Below, piece after piece: positions 25,484 through 33,291 of a stretch of DNA of 35,180 nucleotides. Origin of the DNA: Salinivibrio proteolyticus (lineage in GTDB: Bacteria; Pseudomonadota; Gammaproteobacteria; Enterobacterales; Vibrionaceae); assembly GCF_001996165.1 (NCBI RefSeq), contig NZ_MUFP01000004.1:1-35180 (forward strand). The letters run 5' to 3'. Each line of letters opens with the position of its first letter. Positions within the stretch are counted from its first letter, which is position 1. The position numbers and the translations under genes are program-made. The notes below the pieces were generated by a model. The model was not told where the DNA came from and did not search any database. It saw only the letters and a list, made by a program, of their open reading frames with translations.

Positions 25484-27085
25484 TTAAATCTTGAATGCGC
25501 CAATTTTTTCATTAAGCGATTGGGCACTTTGCTCCACCATTTCTGCAGTTTCATGCAACTCGGTGACCACGGTCACAGAAGCTTGCACCAGCTCTTTCAC
25601 GTTGGTGAGATTTTGGTTCATTTCACCCGCGACCGAAGCCTGTTGCTCAGACGACGAAGCAATTTGGAAATTCATATCATTGAGAGAGCGGATCTGCGCC
25701 ACGATTTGATCGAGTTCCCCACCCGCTTGGCTGACCGAATCAACGCTGCTATCAGCCTCACTCACACTGCGCTCCATCAAGCTCACTGCTTGTTGTGCAC
25801 TTTGCTGCAATTGGGTGATCATATCCTGAATTTCCACCGTCGCCTCTTGGGTATGTTGTGCCAACTTACGCACTTCATCGGCAACCACCGCAAATCCACG
25901 TCCGCTATCCCCAGCACGCGCTGCTTCTATTGCGGCATTGAGAGCCAGCAAATTGGTCTGCTCAGAAATCCCTTGGATAGTGACAACCACAGTGCCAATT
26001 TTTTCCACTTGCGATTCAACTTGGCTCACCACTTGTGAGGACTGACTAATGTCGCTAGACAACTCATTGATGGTGTTGATGGTCGTTCCCACATAGCGCT
26101 GACCACTTGCCGCCTGTTCATTCGACGCTTCAGTGGCTTTCGAGGCTTCACGCGTATGTTCAGCCACATTCTGCACCGTGGCACTCATCTCACTCATCGC
26201 TGAGGCAAGCTGATCGATTTCAGCAAATTGTTCCTGCGCAGATTCTTTTGTCTCCGCCATACTGATGGTCATAATCTCTGCTAACGAGGATAACTCATCA
26301 GCGGCTTGACGCTGTGCATCAATCACATCCACCAGTTGTTGGCGAGAGGTCTCAAGCTCACGCGCCAGATCGCCAAACTCATCACGGCTGTTCATTTCGA
26401 TTGGCTCACTTAAATCTCGCTGTGCCAACGCCCGAATTCGATCGGTGAGGTAATTGATTTGCCGCAGCATAATATTGGAGCCACCCAGCAAAATGACCAT
26501 AAAGGAGATAATCATCAGTGCCGTCTGCCAAGCTATTTGGATCATATAGTCGTGATAATACGACTGGGCTTCCGACGTTGGCTGAGAGGCAACAATCCAC
26601 CAATCACTGCCGGCAACAGGCACCGCATAACCATGTCGTGCGCCGTCATACACCGTATAGCTAAAGGCGCTCGACTGATTGAGAAACAGGTCAGCCACGT
26701 CACTATCTTGATGATCATCTGGTACGCGTAGCTCAGCGAATTGGGTCATTGAAGGATGTGCCCACACCTGACGCTTTTTATCATTCACCAAGTACAAATA
26801 AGCACCTTCGCTAAACTCGGCATTCATACTCTCGACCGCTTCTCGCATCAGTCGCTCACCGTCAGGCTGCGCAATCAATGCCTGAGTCATAGCTGCGCTC
26901 GAGCGCGCCAGTTCTTGTGTCTGTTTGAGGGTAAAATCCACCACGGATTGACGGAATGTTTGTGCATCCCATAATTGCTTACCCACCAACAACACGGTGC
27001 TAAATACCATCAAAATAACCAGCTTGGGAACTAAACGCAGATTGGTCACTGGTTTTTCCCATGCATAGAAGCTATGTTTCGCCAT
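25484..27085 (-). CDS. methyl-accepting chemotaxis protein (Cache-type sensor)
   Basis: A 533-residue transmembrane chemoreceptor. TM1 lies at about residues 20-38 ([18 protein letters not shown]). A periplasmic Cache-like domain (about 40-180) carries [18 protein letters not shown] and [21 protein letters not shown]2 is at about 188-208, then HAMP (about 208-262, [20 protein letters not shown]). The signalling domain has the conserved hairpin tip, including [18 protein letters not shown] and [13 protein letters not shown] near 365-400. No C-terminal CheR-binding pentapeptide of the NWETF type is present. The ligand is unknown. The ATG at 27085 is preferred over a GTG at 27097. A possible sigma-28 promoter lies upstream. 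Confidence 0.93.
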   Translation of the reverse strand: MAKHSFYAWEKPVTNLRLVPKLVILMVFSTVLLVGKQLWDAQTFRQSVVDFTLKQTQELARSSAAMTQALIAQPDGERLMREAVESMNAEFSEGAYLYLVNDKKRQVWAHPSMTQFAELRVPDDHQDSDVADLFLNQSSAFSYTVYDGARHGYAVPVAGSDWWIVASQPTSEAQSYYHDYMIQIAWQTALMIISFMVILLGGSNIMLRQINYLTDRIRALAQRDLSEPIEMNSRDEFGDLARELETSRQQLVDVIDAQRQAADELSSLAEIMTISMAETKESAQEQFAEIDQLASAMSEMSATVQNVAEHTREASKATEASNEQAASGQRYVGTTINTINELSSDISQSSQVVSQVESQVEKIGTVVVTIQGISEQTNLLALNAAIEAARAGDSGRGFAVVADEVRKLAQHTQEATVEIQDMITQLQQSAQQAVSLMERSVSEADSSVDSVSQAGGELDQIVAQIRSLNDMNFQIASSSEQQASVAGEMNQNLTNVKELVQASVTVVTELHETAEMVEQSAQSLNEKIGAFKI

Positions 27086-27165
27086 AATCCTGCACACTCC
27101 ATGCCCACATTAATGCTGACTCGCGACCCTACGAGGCGGGCGGTAATTATTTTCGACAATCCGTT

Positions 27166-27192
27166 ATATCGGTAAATCCGGTGATGACTAAA
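27166..27192 (-). promoter_or_regulatory. possible sigma-28 (FliA) promoter of the chemoreceptor gene
   Basis: On the minus strand TTTAGTCA, an 11-bp spacer and ACCGATAT compare with the enteric consensus TAAAGTTT-N11-GCCGATAA. The -10 matches 6 of 8 and the -35 only 4 of 8. The site is about 80 bases upstream of the start codon. The spacing is exact, but the -35 match is weak. The rest of the gap 27098-27383 shows nothing else I can name. Confidence 0.35.
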
Positions 27193-27383
27193 CCCTTGTT
27201 TACCTTATTTGTGATAACTGCCCGCATCCACATTCAATAATGATAAGTTAGTCAGTTCACCGGACACCCCAATGCCTCACCGCGCGGTTATATCTAACCA
27301 AAGAGAAATGCATTTTGATGTAGATTGCGTTTTCTTCCACTTTTATTAGGTAGTCATTCAATTTGCGATCGCACGCGCAGTAC

Positions 27384-27410
27384 AAAAAAAGCAGCTCATT
27401 GAGCTGCTTT
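27384..27410 (-). terminator. terminator after the CYTH-CHAD gene
   Basis: AAAGCAGCTC (27388-27397) and GAGCTGCTTT (27401-27410) form a perfect stem around a 3-base loop. Read leftward, seven T residues run through the end of the stem. It lies 13 bases after the stop of the gene at 27423. Confidence 0.9.
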
Positions 27411-27422
27411 AAAGGAAGGCAT

Positions 27423-28946
27423 TTAATCTTGCCAATAGGGGGTAAGCGTCAGGCCTGTTTGGCGACTTTGCGTCATCGCATGCAATAAAGACTCTTCTTT
27501 ACGCGCCAACCATTTTTCTGCTTGCTTCTTATCTTCGTCATCGTCCAACTCTGCCACCAGTTCACGCACAGGCTCGAGTAAACGCAGCTCTTCAATGCCT
27601 TGCAACATATCCAGCCAAGGCAGGCGGAACGCTTTGCGCCGGCTTTTATCAAACAAAGACGCGAGGCAGGTACCCAGTAACAAGTTGCGTTGCAGTCTTG
27701 GATACTGATCAAAATAGTCGTGCCGCGTCAGGGTTTTGGTCTCATCGAAAACCGCCAACAGCTCTTGCCAAGAATCAGGCAAGGCTTTATCGGCAAATTG
27801 TTGGATAGGCTGGGCAAGCTTTTCTTCCGCTTTGTCATCTAAGAAAGGCTGCCACCCTTTGGATAAAATCCACCGACTCAAATCCAACAGCAGGTTGCAG
27901 TAACGTGACGCATGGAGGAGCGCAACCACGTCTTCTCGCTCAGGCAAGGTTTCGTGCTTTTCTTTTAGCGCCTTAACCAAGGATTTGCGGGCATTAAGTT
28001 TGCGTAAATATTGCCCCTTATCTTCGCACAAACGTGCAATGGCAGTGGCATGGTCAAGCCAAGCTAACTCGCCTTCAAACCATTGCAGCTCTTGGCGCAA
28101 AAGGGTGCTAGCACGGCGAGGCACCACACTACCAAACAACGCAAGCGCTTGACGGATCAGTAATACCGCATAGCGAATTTCTTGCAGTGCATCGAGCGAT
28201 TCTCGCTCAATGTAGATTTGCTCATGGTAATGCCAGTGGCTCAGCGCATGCTCCAAAATACGGATCAGCGCTTTCTCTTGGGAGTCGTCATCACGTAACT
28301 TCACAATCGATAGTGCGGTGACCGGATCGCCCTGATAGCCCGTAGCTAAACGATAACCACGGGCAGCCTTGCTTAAATTGCCAAGACGCACGCCGCCTTC
28401 ATCAGCCAAGTTACGCGCCAGTGAGAACAAGGCATCGGTTTGACCAGAAATCAACTCCAGTTCAACCTCAGAAATCACATCTTTATCACCCGCATCCGTC
28501 GACACTTCGCCTTGATCACAGGCCAGTTCAATCTGGCTGCCATCTTCGGTCGCCAAAAGCCACTGACGGCGCACAAAGTCTGTCGAAAATAGCGGCTGAA
28601 GTTGACCCGCAAGCGCTTGTATATCTAATCCATCGGGCCATGCTTCGACCGGGATCAAAGAAAGGTCCGGCTCAGGTCCGTTAAGCTCGGCGTTGTACTC
28701 AGGGCGTTGATGTAGCCCTGCGACCACCCGGCCCGCCGTTTTCAGCGTTTGAATGTAAACGCCGTCAAAGCGGCGCACCCGCAAACCGATATCGTGTTTG
28801 CGTAGGGTAAAATCTGGCGTATCAAAGTAGATGTTTCCCAGCTCGCGCTGGCTCTGCTGTAGCTGCTTTACACCGACAATTTTATCGCGAATGCGGTGAG
28901 AGAAGTCAGAAGAGACAAAAAACTTGAGCTCTATCTCAGTGTCCAT
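27423..28946 (-). CDS. ygiF: inorganic triphosphatase, CYTH and CHAD domains
   Basis: A 507-residue protein. The N-terminal CYTH domain (about 1-200) has the metal-binding EIELKFF (ExExK, Glu4/Glu6/Lys8), YFDTPDFTLRKHDIGLRVRR near 40-59 and EVELELISG near 158-166. CYTH enzymes of this type hydrolyse inorganic triphosphate. The C-terminal CHAD domain (about 215-500) is helical and rich in His and Arg (for example ALSHWHYHEQIYIERESLDALQEIR); CHAD domains are known to bind polyphosphate. The ATG at 28946 is chosen for its TAGGT ribosome-binding site and the family start. It diverges from the DUF47-Pit pair, suggesting a phosphate theme. Confidence 0.9.
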   Translation of the reverse strand: MDTEIELKFFVSSDFSHRIRDKIVGVKQLQQSQRELGNIYFDTPDFTLRKHDIGLRVRRFDGVYIQTLKTAGRVVAGLHQRPEYNAELNGPEPDLSLIPVEAWPDGLDIQALAGQLQPLFSTDFVRRQWLLATEDGSQIELACDQGEVSTDAGDKDVISEVELELISGQTDALFSLARNLADEGGVRLGNLSKAARGYRLATGYQGDPVTALSIVKLRDDDSQEKALIRILEHALSHWHYHEQIYIERESLDALQEIRYAVLLIRQALALFGSVVPRRASTLLRQELQWFEGELAWLDHATAIARLCEDKGQYLRKLNARKSLVKALKEKHETLPEREDVVALLHASRYCNLLLDLSRWILSKGWQPFLDDKAEEKLAQPIQQFADKALPDSWQELLAVFDETKTLTRHDYFDQYPRLQRNLLLGTCLASLFDKSRRKAFRLPWLDMLQGIEELRLLEPVRELVAELDDDEDKKQAEKWLARKEESLLHAMTQSRQTGLTLTPYWQD

Positions 28947-29168
28947 ACGGGTACCTATAGCCAATTGCCAGACAAGGATATGAACAATTGATCCTGTCGG
29001 CAAGTACTGGAGTTATCAGGCTTGATCAGGCGCAATGAGGGTGAGATCACAAAAGCTGTTTCTTTAACCAATGTTCTGCGCTACCATTCGCCGCTCCGAT
29101 ATACCATCGTTGAACGTTTGGCCTCCATTTTGCCCTTTGGGCACGAGGCAACCAGGTAGATTACGGCT
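28947..29168. promoter_or_regulatory. divergent control region of ygiF and the DUF47-pit pair
   Basis: A 222-bp gap that must drive two divergent units. I see no clear Pho box (CTGTCAT-type direct repeats) and no confident promoter. A small hairpin TGCCC-TTT-GGGCA lies at 29132-29144, about 25 bases ahead of the DUF47 start. Confidence 0.35.
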
Positions 29169-29849
29169 ATGCCAGTAAATACAATTGTCGGGCTGTTTGC
29201 AAAAAGCCCAATTAAACCCTTACAACGCCATGTTAATCGTGTGAACGATTGCTGTGCGTTACTCATTCCTTTTTTTAACGCCTGTGAGCGTCAAGATTGG
29301 GAACAGGCTAACCAACTGCGTCAGCAAATTTCTGATATTGAGAAAGACGCAGATACACTGAAACGCAATATACGACTCAAACTTCCCCGCGGTCTCTTTA
29401 TGCCTGTTGATCGGACAGACATGCTGGAGCTGCTCACCCAACAGGATAAGTTGGCAAACTTGGCAAAGGATATCGCTGGCCGCGTGATTGGCCGTCAGCT
29501 CCGTATGCCCCCCTCGATGAATGATGCCTTTATCGCCTACGTCCAGCGTTGTTTGGATGCAGCCGATCAAGCACGCCGTGTGATCAATGAACTGGAAGAG
29601 TTACTAGAAACTGGGTTCAAAGGCCGCGAAGTGACCTTGGTGGCAGAAATGATTCATCAGTTGGATGTGATTGAAGACGATACCGACTCCATGCAAATCC
29701 AACTTCGCCAAGCATTGATGGCTGTCGAACACGAATATAACCCGGTCGACGTCATGTTCTTGTACAAAATCCTTGAGTGGGTCGGTGAAATCGCCGATCA
29801 AGCGCAGCGTGTTGGCGCGCGCTTAGAGGTGATGCTTTCCCGTTCCTAA
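29169..29849 (+). CDS. PhoU-like DUF47 (TIGR00153) family protein
   Basis: A 226-residue, largely helical cytoplasmic protein of the DUF47/TIGR00153 family, which is related to PhoU. The E-x3-D type metal-binding helices are visible as QQISDIEKDADTLKRNIRLKLPRGLFMPVDRTD near 47-79 and IHQLDVIEDDTDSMQIQLRQAL near 162-183. The C-terminal KILEWVGEIADQAQRVGARLEVML is typical. These proteins are usually encoded next to Pit transporters and are thought to regulate them. Here pit starts 28 bases downstream, so the two are cotranscribed. Confidence 0.93.
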   Translation: MPVNTIVGLFAKSPIKPLQRHVNRVNDCCALLIPFFNACERQDWEQANQLRQQISDIEKDADTLKRNIRLKLPRGLFMPVDRTDMLELLTQQDKLANLAKDIAGRVIGRQLRMPPSMNDAFIAYVQRCLDAADQARRVINELEELLETGFKGREVTLVAEMIHQLDVIEDDTDSMQIQLRQALMAVEHEYNPVDVMFLYKILEWVGEIADQAQRVGARLEVMLSRS

Positions 29850-29877
29850 CCGAGTGATGTAATAACAAGGTACTACA

Positions 29878-31134
29878 ATGGAAATCCTGATGAATCACGG
29901 GACCATTTTAATTATGGTCGCCGCGGCTTTTGGTTTTTTAATGGCAATTGGTATCGGCGCCAACGACGTCGCCAATGCAATGGGCACTTCGGTCGGCTCT
30001 AAAGCGCTGACCGTAAAACAAGCCATTATTGTTGCCATGATTTTTGAATTTGCTGGCGCTTATCTTGCCGGCGGCGAGGTAACAGACACCATCCGAAAGG
30101 GGGTAATTGACACCGCACTCTACGCGGATCAGCCGCTTGAGTTGGTGTTTGGTATGATGTCAGCCCTGCTGGCGGCTGGCACTTGGTTGCTCCTTGCCTC
30201 ATACATGGGCTGGCCAGTATCGACGACCCACTCTATCATCGGCGCCATCATTGGCTTTGCCTGCCTGTCTGTCGGCTCTGAGGCGGTGGATTGGCACACC
30301 GTACAAAGCATTGTGGGCAGTTGGATTATCACACCGCTTATCTCGGGCATCTTTGCCTACCTCATCTTCCTCAGTGCACAACGCCTTATCTTCGATACCG
30401 ATCATCCGGTGCTAAACGCCAAACGCTTTGTTCCCATTTATATGTTTATTACTGCGTTTATCATCGCGATGGTAACCATTAAAAAAGGCCTCAAACACGT
30501 TGGTCTTCACCTCTCCGCCTTTGAGGCCATTAGCGCGTCTATCGTGCTCTCTGCGCTGATCATGTTCTATGGGGTGTACTATATTTCCCGTAAGTATCGC
30601 GGCGACGAGAATCAAGGCTTTCAAGGCGTTGAACGTATTTTCAGCTTGTTGATGGTCGTCACCGCCTGTGCAATGGCATTCGCTCATGGTTCTAATGATG
30701 TGGCTAACGCGATTGGCCCTCTGTCTGCGATTGTGGCCACGGTACAAAACCTAGGGGAAGTGGCTGAGAAAACCCATATCGCTTGGTGGATTCTGCCTAT
30801 GGGCGGCATCGGGATCGTGGTCGGTTTGGCTACGCTCGGACACCGCGTGATGGCCACCGTGGGATCAGGCATTACTGAGCTCACCCCAAGCCGAGGTTTT
30901 GCCGCACAATTGGCGACCGCAAGTACCGTCGTCGTCGCTTCAGGAACAGGGCTGCCTATCTCAACCACCCAAACTTTGGTGGGAGCGGTGCTCGGCGTCG
31001 GCTTTGCCCGTGGTATTGCCGCACTCAATTTAGGCGTAGTGCGTAACATTGTCGCTTCTTGGCTTATCACGCTACCGGCTGGCGCCTTGCTAGCTGTGAT
31101 CTTTTACCATGTGATGACCGCTGCATTTGCGTAA
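29878..31134 (+). CDS. pit: inorganic phosphate transporter, PitA family
   Basis: A 418-residue polytopic inner-membrane low-affinity phosphate:proton or sodium symporter (PHO4 family). The two inverted PHO4 repeats carry their signatures: GIGANDVANAMGTSVGSKALTVKQA near 26-50, and AHGSNDVANAIGPLSAIV near 269-286. GWPVSTTHSIIGAIIGF near 111-127 and GLPISTTQTLVGAVLGVGF near 359-377 form the matching second motifs. A hydrophilic loop lies near 233-252. AAGGT precedes the ATG. It is translated from the DUF47-pit transcript, and a terminator follows. Confidence 0.95.
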   Translation: MEILMNHGTILIMVAAAFGFLMAIGIGANDVANAMGTSVGSKALTVKQAIIVAMIFEFAGAYLAGGEVTDTIRKGVIDTALYADQPLELVFGMMSALLAAGTWLLLASYMGWPVSTTHSIIGAIIGFACLSVGSEAVDWHTVQSIVGSWIITPLISGIFAYLIFLSAQRLIFDTDHPVLNAKRFVPIYMFITAFIIAMVTIKKGLKHVGLHLSAFEAISASIVLSALIMFYGVYYISRKYRGDENQGFQGVERIFSLLMVVTACAMAFAHGSNDVANAIGPLSAIVATVQNLGEVAEKTHIAWWILPMGGIGIVVGLATLGHRVMATVGSGITELTPSRGFAAQLATASTVVVASGTGLPISTTQTLVGAVLGVGFARGIAALNLGVVRNIVASWLITLPAGALLAVIFYHVMTAAFA

Positions 31135-31166
31135 ACTGAGCGAGTGATGTCAAATCACGGTCAAAA

Positions 31167-31196
31167 AAAGGGGAGCATGGCTCCCCTTTCCTTTTG
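31167..31196 (+). terminator. terminator after pit
   Basis: AAAGGGGAGC (31167-31176) pairs with GCTCCCCTTT (31180-31189) around loop ATG. The rightward T-tract is interrupted (TTTCCTTTT). A better uninterrupted T-run lies on the other strand, so termination of pit may be partial. Confidence 0.7.
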
Positions 31197-31262
31197 GCCT
31201 ATGGCACTATGCGCAACAAAGGCGATGTGTCCCATACTGAAAAAACGCAAAGGACCCCAGAC

Positions 31263-31874
31263 GTGAAACACCTGTATTCTGCTCTTATGTTGCTGATTGT
31301 ACTTGTGGCCCCCCGTGCAATGGCAGAAAACTATATTTCCGACGAATTGTTTACCTACATGCATTCTGGTCCAGGTACACAATATCGCATTATTGGTAGC
31401 GTCGATGCGGGCGATAAAATCACCGTATTAAACCGCGACCGCGATGCAGGTTATAGCCAAGTGGTCGATAGCCGTGGCCGTAAAGGCTGGGTGAAAAGTG
31501 ATTACGTCACCACGCAACCTGGCTTAAAAGAGCGACTGCCTGCGCTAGAAGCGGAGCTGAAAAGGGTTAAAACCGCGCTGGCAAGCGCCCAAGATGATGC
31601 CAAAGCACAGCAAAAAGGCTTGGTTGAATCGCTAGCAAAACGTAACGAACAAATTTCCAAGCTGGAAGCACACAGCAGTGAGCTCAATAAGAAGTTGATT
31701 GAGGCACAAAGTGAAATTCGTGCACTGCGCGCCAAGATTGATACCCAAAAAGACGACCTGCTGATGCGCTGGTTTACCTACGGCGGCATGGTGGCCGGCG
31801 GCGGCTTACTGTTTGGCCTTGTGCTACCACACCTTATCCCACGCAAAAAACGTCGTCGTGACGGCTGGGCATAA
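31263..31874 (+). CDS. ygiM: TIGR04211 family SH3 domain protein (YgiM)
   Basis: A 203-residue membrane-anchored envelope protein matching E. coli YgiM in length and layout. A signal peptide (about 1-22, ending PRAMA) is followed by a bacterial SH3 domain (ENYISDELFTYMHSGPGTQYRIIGSVDAGD and GRKGWVKSDYVTT, about 22-82). A long coiled coil (about 85-165, ERLPALEAELKRVKTAL and EAQSEIRALRAKID) precedes a C-terminal membrane helix and a basic tail (GLLFGLVLPHLIPRKKRRRDGWA). The function is unknown. The GTG at 31263 is chosen because AAAGGA lies eight bases upstream and the signal peptide begins there. The frame stays open to 31194 without support. It lies upstream of cca, as in enterics. Confidence 0.9.
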   Translation: MKHLYSALMLLIVLVAPRAMAENYISDELFTYMHSGPGTQYRIIGSVDAGDKITVLNRDRDAGYSQVVDSRGRKGWVKSDYVTTQPGLKERLPALEAELKRVKTALASAQDDAKAQQKGLVESLAKRNEQISKLEAHSSELNKKLIEAQSEIRALRAKIDTQKDDLLMRWFTYGGMVAGGGLLFGLVLPHLIPRKKRRRDGWA

Positions 31875-31880
31875 TGACTG

Positions 31881-31907
31881 AAAAAGGCTGCCTCGGCGGC
31901 CTTTTTT
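31881..31907 (+). terminator. terminator after ygiM
   Basis: AAAAAGGC (31881-31888) pairs with GCCTTTTT (31899-31906), and inner GC pairs extend the stem. A run of six T residues starts within the right arm. Confidence 0.85.
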
Positions 31908-32040
31908 ATTGCAACCGCCACACCAGTTTTCAGGCACAAAATATCCGTGCTGCATTTCAATATGTATACTTGGGAAAGAAATCGGAGTCTGCATGGGCGC
32001 CATGTCGGATTCCAAGGTTAATCCAAACAAGGAGTCTCGT

Positions 32041-33291
32041 GTGAAACACTATCTTGTCGGCGGAGCAGTACGTGATGCGCTATTAGGCTTGCCGGTCACA
32101 GATAAAGATTGGGTGGTCGTGGGCGCGACTGTCGAGCAAATGCAAGCGGCCGGTTACCAGCAAGTCGGCCAAGACTTCCCCGTGTTTTTACACCCCAGCA
32201 CACACGAAGAATATGCCCTCGCCCGTACCGAGCGTAAATCAGGCCAAGGCTACACCGGGTTTATTTGCGACTTCTCACCAGATATCTCACTGGAAGCGGA
32301 CCTTCAGCGCCGCGATCTCACCATCAACGCCATCGCCCAAAACGAAGATGGCAGCTTGATTGACCCCTATGGCGGTCAGCAAGATTTACACAACCGGATT
32401 TTGCGCCATGTCTCGCCCGCCTTTAGCGAAGACCCATTGCGGGTACTCAGAGTGGCACGATTTGCGGCTCGTTTTGCGCCGCTCGGCTTTACCCTTGCCG
32501 ATGATACCTTAGCGCTGATGAAAAAGATGGTCGCCAAGGGCGAGCTCGCTCACTTGACCCCTGAGCGGGTTTGGCGCGAGTGGGAAAAAGCGCTCGGCAG
32601 TGATTGTCCCGATGTGTTTCTTGCTGTGCTGCGCGGTTGTGGTGCCCTTGCGGTAGTGCTTCCTGAAATCGACGCCTTGTACGGCGTGCCGAATCCGGCC
32701 AACTGGCACCCTGAAATCGACACCGGCATCCACACGGAAATGGTAAGCCGTTATGCTGCCTCATTGACCGATGACAAAAGCACCCGCTTTGCTGCACAAG
32801 TCCATGATCTCGGTAAAGCCCTCACCCCTGCCTCTATTTTGCCGGGCCATCGCGGCCACGGTGATCGCGGACTGCCCGTTATCAAAGAGCTGTGCGAGCG
32901 ACTACGTATCCCCAACAGCTATCGGGATTTGGCCTTGGTGGTCAGTGCGCACCACTCCAAGGTTCACAAGTGCGATCAACTCAGCCCTGAGCATTGGGTG
33001 GCGCTATTTAATCAGATCGATGCGTGGCGCAAACCCGAACGGGTCGAGCAATTGGCCTTGGCGTGTTTAGCTGATGTGCGTGGCCGCAAGGGGCGTGAAA
33101 ACTATCACTATCCACAAGCCGATGCCTTACGCGAGCGCTTTGCTTGCGCGCAACAGGTAGAGGTTAAGCCGATTGTCGACGCCGGCTTTAAAGGCGCGGC
33201 GATTCGTGATGAGCTGCATCGCCAGCGTATTCAAGCGGTGGCCGCGTGTCCGGCGCCCGCCTGTCCCGACGCGGTTAGCGCATCGCGTTAA
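32041..33291 (+). CDS. cca: multifunctional tRNA CCA-adding enzyme
   Basis: A 416-residue class II nucleotidyltransferase that builds or repairs the CCA end of tRNAs. It has [13 protein letters not shown] (4-16), the catalytic DKD (Asp21, Asp23), [10 protein letters not shown] near 93-102, and [16 protein letters not shown] near 131-146. A C-terminal HD phosphohydrolase domain ([10 protein letters not shown] near 254 and [10 protein letters not shown] near 302) marks the gammaproteobacterial multifunctional form. The start is a GTG at 32041 with AAGGAG upstream; the frame opens much earlier but without support. Its stop codon overlaps the stop of dnaE2 on the opposite strand. Confidence 0.96.
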   Translation: MKHYLVGGAVRDALLGLPVTDKDWVVVGATVEQMQAAGYQQVGQDFPVFLHPSTHEEYALARTERKSGQGYTGFICDFSPDISLEADLQRRDLTINAIAQNEDGSLIDPYGGQQDLHNRILRHVSPAFSEDPLRVLRVARFAARFAPLGFTLADDTLALMKKMVAKGELAHLTPERVWREWEKALGSDCPDVFLAVLRGCGALAVVLPEIDALYGVPNPANWHPEIDTGIHTEMVSRYAASLTDDKSTRFAAQVHDLGKALTPASILPGHRGHGDRGLPVIKELCERLRIPNSYRDLALVVSAHHSKVHKCDQLSPEHWVALFNQIDAWRKPERVEQLALACLADVRGRKGRENYHYPQADALRERFACAQQVEVKPIVDAGFKGAAIRDELHRQRIQAVAACPAPACPDAVSASR

